Shown in pieces: positions 61,977 through 64,000 of a DNA stretch of 64,000 bases (position 1 is the first letter of the stretch; each line of letters begins with the position of its first letter). The stretch lies in contig JAUJYZ010001576.1 in assembly GCA_033675265.1 (NCBI GenBank), positions 448,001-512,000 on the forward strand. The letters are read 5' to 3'. Made by a program: the position numbers and the translations under genes. The notes below the pieces were generated by a model. That model saw only the letters and a list, made by a program, of their open reading frames with translations. It searched no databases and was not told the origin of the DNA. This DNA comes from Actinostola sp. cb2023. Lineage: Eukaryota; Cnidaria; Anthozoa; Actiniaria; Actinostolidae.

Positions 61977-62190
61977 ATGGCAAAAGATACTACGTAAAAC
62001 TCTCTTCGATAACATTTCCCATGGTGCCTTTCGGTCCTGTCGCGTTGGTTGGGTGATTTTACTGACAATGTCTATTAAAACAACTGTATTCCACGTACGC
62101 AGCTAATCCTGACTGGTTGTTTACCAATTAGACACAATAAATAAAGGTCTTATCGTGTAGTTTTACACAGAAACGGTCACTTGTATGACA

Positions 62191-62558
62191 AATTAGCCAC
62201 TTTAGAAACGAGTAAAGGACTGGGAACGAGTTTTTAGAATGAATTTAATTTTAAAAGAAATGAACCCCATCACAAGAAAGAGCATATCAGAATTAGTAAG
62301 TTTCAGGAGTTTGATAGGGATTGGACAAGTAGTAAATGAACTGCAGACATTCAACAACGGCAAAAAATGCAAATAAATGTATGTTTACAGCCCTGTAACC
62401 ATACATTTCCTTGTAAATTTTGCGATTTTTGGAAAGCTGTTACTCATTCAATATCTAACTAAACCTAACAAAACTTTGAAAACCTACTAATTCTGATATG
62501 CTCTTTCTTCTTCTCAGTCTCGTTCCCAGTCCTTTACTCGTTTCTAAAGTGGCTAATT
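62191..62558. mobile_element. MITE, GGACTGGGAACGAG family, copy 2
   Basis: AATTAGCCACTTTAGAAACG plus AGTAAAGGACTGGGAACGAG mirrors the right end CTCGTTCCCAGTCCTTTACT plus CGTTTCTAAAGTGGCTAATT. Related to 44468-44877. Confidence 0.92.
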
Positions 62559-62657
62559 ATAATTAATTATCATTAATGAAATATTTTTGTATAAATGTTT
62601 ATGCAAATAATCAGACCGAGTACATAGGGGGAACGAGATACGGAATGATCAGTATTC

Positions 62658-63323
62658 TACTCAGGCCACTTAAGGCCAGGAGTTTTCGGCCGTACACATG
62701 AAATTCGGATGTACACTTGAAATTGACCTTAATCAGAGTTACATATAAGCAAATGGAACGATTTTATGTCTTATGACATATTTCGTCGAACTTAATATTT
62801 TGGTGATATTTTGTGATATGGGATGTGTCACGTGACATGTTACGTCATAAATCACCTTTGTCAAAATGGGCCAATGGGAACAAAAGGAACTAAGGATATT
62901 TTTGCAGTTTTAGTGTTGCCTTAATGTGTTCTTTAAAGATCAGCCTTAACAGCTGGGCTATCATTCGTGTTTTAGGAGATAAAGGCTAAAATGTGAAGTC
63001 ACGTGACCTATTTTGCATATTATCTCCTAAAACACGAATGATAGCCCAGCTGTTAAGGCTGATCTTCAAAGAACACAGTAAGGCAACACTAAAACTGCAA
63101 AAACATCCTTAGTTCCTTTTGTCCCCATTGGCCCATTTTGAAAAAGGTGATTTATGACGTCACGTGTCACGTGACAAGTCCCATACCACCAAAATATCAC
63201 CAAAATGTTAAGTTCGACGAAATATGTCATATGGCATAAAATTGTTTCATTTGCTTATATGTAACTCTATTAAGGCAATTTCTAGTGAATAGCAGCTACT
63301 CCTGGCCTTAAGTGGCCTGAGTA
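62658..63323. mobile_element. Long-arm palindromic MITE, TACTCAGGCCACTTAAGGCC
   Basis: About 666 bp, arms of about 300 bp (TACTCAGGCCACTTAAGGCC mirrored by GGCCTTAAGTGGCCTGAGTA). Inner AACAGCTGGGCTATCATTCG mirrors CGAATGATAGCCCAGCTGTT. TA at the ends. Confidence 0.95.
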
Positions 63324-63541
63324 AATGTAAAATGCCATTTGACTATGCCATAATTTTATATTCTTGTCATAAATAAGAAGCGCATGACAATAAAACCGTT
63401 TTTATCAACTTGTCATTTTTACATCGATTTTCTACTGAACTCGTTGATCATCTTTGTAGCATTATAGCTAAGCTAATAAGAAGTTATGCGAGCGGTTCAA
63501 ATCGTATAACAGAAGCTGACGCAGAGCCAAGGGGCAGGTTG

Positions 63542-64000
63542 TCAGAAGGGATTCCTTACTCGTCCACGTTCCTGACTCAGCTCTGCATGTACTCAAGCAC
63601 GACCTATAACTACAGTCTAAACTACAATACTGTCCTTAGTAGGTGTGCATGGTTATCTTCAGAAGGAATTCCTTACTCGTCCACGTTCCTTACTCAGCTC
63701 TGCATGTACTCAAGCACTACCTATAACTACAGTCTAAACTACAATACTGTCCTTAGTATAGGTGTGGTTATCTGAAGGAATTCCTTACTCGTCCACGTTC
63801 TTTACTCAGCTCTGCATGTACTCAAGCACGACCTATAACTACAGTCTAAACTACAATACTGTCCTTAGTATAGGTGTGGTTATCTGAAGGAATTCGTTAA
63901 TCGTCCACGTTCCTTACTCAGCTCTGCATGTACTCAAGCACGACCTATAATTAGTCTAAACTGCAATACTGTCCTTAGTATAGGTGTGGTTATCTGAAGG
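63542..64000. repeat. 110-117-bp tandem array, running off the right edge
   Basis: Units start at 63545, 63662, 63774, 63886 and 63996 with GAAGGRATTCCTTACTCGTC. Each holds ACTCAGCTCTGCATGTACTC and CTAAACTACAATACTGTCCT. Periods shrink from 117 to 112 to 110. The ORF through the first copies is broken by this length change. Confidence 0.95.

Larger units (their letters stand above)
60789..64000. other. Gene-free right end
   Basis: No conserved gene recognised. It contains the 21-bp minisatellite, three MITEs and the edge tandem array listed separately. Confidence 0.65.

Overview
This is nuclear DNA from an animal. The genes have many short exons with GT..AG introns, and every protein that can be recognised is a metazoan or general eukaryotic one. 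Introns and intergenic DNA are AT-rich by eye and packed with palindromic MITEs and minisatellites. Several of these resemble repeats I associate with cnidarian genomes: a TATCCACCGGATAA-type foldback, a TCAACACTCGAAG inverted repeat and AGCCTGATTTTCAGACGG hairpins. I favour a cnidarian such as a coral or anemone, but a sponge or other marine invertebrate is not excluded. There are no bacterial operons, CRISPR arrays, tRNAs or rRNAs that I can find.

Layout: (1) 913-5526, minus: 5' part of PPP1R21 (ten exons, running off the left edge). It is head-to-head with (2) 5976-9144, plus: DIS3L2 (two exons) across a 449-bp shared promoter carrying YY1-, NRF1-, CCAAT- and CRE-like sites. (3) 10320-20410, minus: IFT43, an intraflagellar transport A subunit, with large repeat-filled introns. 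(4) 21631-22248, minus: intronless PSMB3 (proteasome beta-3), head-to-head with (5) 22627-27580, plus: TMEM50 (six exons). (6) 27581-31496: gene-poor, with a 24-bp minisatellite cut by a MITE and a truncated LINE. (7) 31497-31706, minus: an unidentified terminal-exon-like ORF. (8) 32438-33373, minus: an intronless CPPED1-like metallophosphoesterase in which all the usual metal ligands are substituted (a predicted pseudoenzyme). (9) 35978-43241, minus: an F-box/WD-repeat protein (seven exons). (10) 45024-55958, plus: an ELAPOR (KIAA1324/EIG121) receptor-like membrane protein (eleven exons, about 1007 aa). (11) 58609-60788, plus: a three-exon class A GPCR with prostanoid-receptor (EP4-like) signatures. 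(12) 60789-64000: gene-free, with a 21-bp minisatellite, several MITEs and a 110-117-bp tandem array at the right edge.

The genes are not a functional cluster. They are unrelated conserved genes (RNA decay, endosomal sorting, cilium, proteasome, ubiquitin ligase, signalling), several arranged as head-to-head pairs. The more unusual content is the CPPED1-like pseudoenzyme, the prostanoid-like receptor, a satellite in PPP1R21 intron 3 that starts exactly at a splice donor and repeats the GT..AG phase, MITEs turning into tandem arrays, nested MITEs that give an insertion order, and a copied piece of TMEM50 exon 1 inside its own intron. Exon boundaries were worked out by hand from reading frame, splice sites and remembered family sequences. 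No database search was run.
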